Below, piece by piece: positions 63,306 to 64,000 of a stretch of 64,000 nucleotides of DNA (within the stretch, counting starts at the first letter, position 1; every line of letters begins with the position of its first letter). Source of the stretch: Clostridium sp. DSM 17811. Its GTDB lineage: Bacteria; Bacillota; Clostridia; Clostridiales; Clostridiaceae. Under the pieces are notes generated by a model. That model saw only the letters and a program-made list of their open reading frames with translations, searched no databases and was not told the DNA's origin. The stretch lies in the NCBI RefSeq assembly GCF_018861905.1, contig NZ_JAHLDU010000016.1, positions 1 through 64,000 on the forward strand, in the 5' to 3' direction. The position numbers and the translations under genes were made by a program.

Positions 63306-63976
63306 AAAATCATGTACCCATAACCTTTCTTTGTAACTATATAATCCTTTAGTCCCATATCGCTAACTTTCATGCGAAGCCTGTTAATATTTACTGTGAG
63401 AGTGTTATCATTAATAAAATTATCATCATCCCATATTCCCCTCATTATCCTCTCTCTAGATATGGTCTTACCCCTATTTTTCATAAGTAGAAGCATTACT
63501 TTAAATTCATTTTTGGTAAGGTCAATTTTCTCTTCTTTATACTGAAGCGTGTTATCCACTAAATTGAGTATTACTCCATCACATTCTACTAAATCAGAGG
63601 GTTGCTCACCATAAGAATAAGTTCGTCTAAGCAAAGCATTTATCTTAGCAATTAAAATATCCATAGAAAATGGCTTGGTTATATAATCATCGCCGCCAGT
63701 ATTCATTGCCATAATAATATCCATATTAGTATCCCTTGAAGAAACAAATATTATAGGAACTTTTGATATTTCTCTAATTTTGCTACACCAGTAAAATCCA
63801 TCAAAATAAGGTAAGTTTACATCCATAACCACTAAATCAGGCTTCATGCTGGCAAACTCTGCAGTTATGTCTTCAAAATCACCTATAATAGAGGTCATAA
63901 AGCCCCATTTTATAAGACTTTCATTCATGTTAATGCACAATGCCTTATCATCCTCAATTGTCATTATCTTATACAT
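63302..63976 (-). CDS. bceR: BceR-type response regulator
   Basis: 224 residues: receiver with acceptor Asp in DLVVMDVNLPYFDG and DYITKPFS, and winged-helix output domain ending DNTLTVNINRLRMKVSDMG. First gene of the bceR-bceS-bceA-bceB run, all on the minus strand. It should activate bceAB through the palindrome at 62280-62293. Confidence 0.94.
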   Translation of the reverse strand: MYKIMTIEDDKALCINMNESLIKWGFMTSIIGDFEDITAEFASMKPDLVVMDVNLPYFDGFYWCSKIREISKVPIIFVSSRDTNMDIIMAMNTGGDDYITKPFSMDILIAKINALLRRTYSYGEQPSDLVECDGVILNLVDNTLQYKEEKIDLTKNEFKVMLLLMKNRGKTISRERIMRGIWDDDNFINDNTLTVNINRLRMKVSDMGLKDYIVTKKGYGYMIL

Positions 63977-64000
63977 AATTCACTCTCCTAATTCCACTTT

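Overview
The window reads as chromosome of a low-GC, anaerobic, endospore-forming Firmicute, most likely a Clostridium in the strict sense. Support comes from the strong AT bias, AGGAGG-type ribosome sites, a bifunctional AdhE, a ferredoxin-nitroreductase, a GerAB-type germination permease, a Spo0E-like phosphatase, a papain-type secreted protease and clostridial chemoreceptors. No ribosomal RNA, complete tRNA, CRISPR array, intact transposase or prophage was found.

Layout. 0-5 kb: small membrane protein, chemoreceptor, MATE pump, secreted NlpC/P60 hydrolase. 5.2-8.3 kb: fructose operon (fruK, fruA) behind twin direct repeats. 8.4-10.5 kb: an unknown internally duplicated protein, a CDF metal exporter with a metalloregulator-like palindrome, and a short Spo0E-like gene. 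10.5-14.4 kb: a scrapyard with a decayed GH10/CBM9 xylanase, two copies of a VOC-protein tail, a twice-frameshifted acetyltransferase and short unknown genes. A repeat of about 70 bp, containing a promoter-like motif, precedes three of these gene groups and gives a cassette-like look. 14.7-20.3 kb: C1A protease, acetyltransferase, a three-gene unit (pseudo-ABC ATPase fused to LytTR, ABC-2 permease, alpha/beta hydrolase) and a GyrI-like effector-binding protein.

20.5-32.7 kb: a sugar-acid operon (IlvD/EDD dehydratase, KDG kinase, GntP permease) with a clear sigma-A promoter and FCD-GntR-type operators. It is followed by a signalling region that has been tandemly duplicated and then eroded: chemoreceptor, EAL remnant, B12-binding HTH regulator, GntR regulator, HD-GYP protein and a second chemoreceptor. 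32.8-41 kb: DUF975 protein, GerAB-like permease, a SecA scrap, small genes, adhE with a near-consensus sigma-54 promoter, and its probable sigma-54 activator. 41.4-47.8 kb: MarR/nitroreductase, Xre/DUF3169, methyltransferase and several small membrane or lipoproteins. Five of six copies of a compact GTGCCAC...GTGGCA hairpin repeat lie here.

48-54.8 kb: a LacI-controlled sugar-acid operon (two YhcH/YiaL proteins, MFS permease, YiaK-type dehydrogenase) divergent from its regulator, then an MFS-TetR drug-efflux pair. 54.8-64 kb: two peptide-antibiotic defence modules side by side. The first is a LanFEG-type ABC exporter with an intact response regulator and a frameshifted kinase. The second is a complete BceRSAB system with a BceR-type operator.

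The main themes are carbohydrate and sugar-acid uptake under dedicated local regulators, envelope defence, and signalling, interrupted by recombination scars. No finished novel system is proven. The best candidates for undescribed biology are the pseudo-ABC-LytTR unit, the cassette-like repeat array, and the hairpin repeat placed in 5' leaders.
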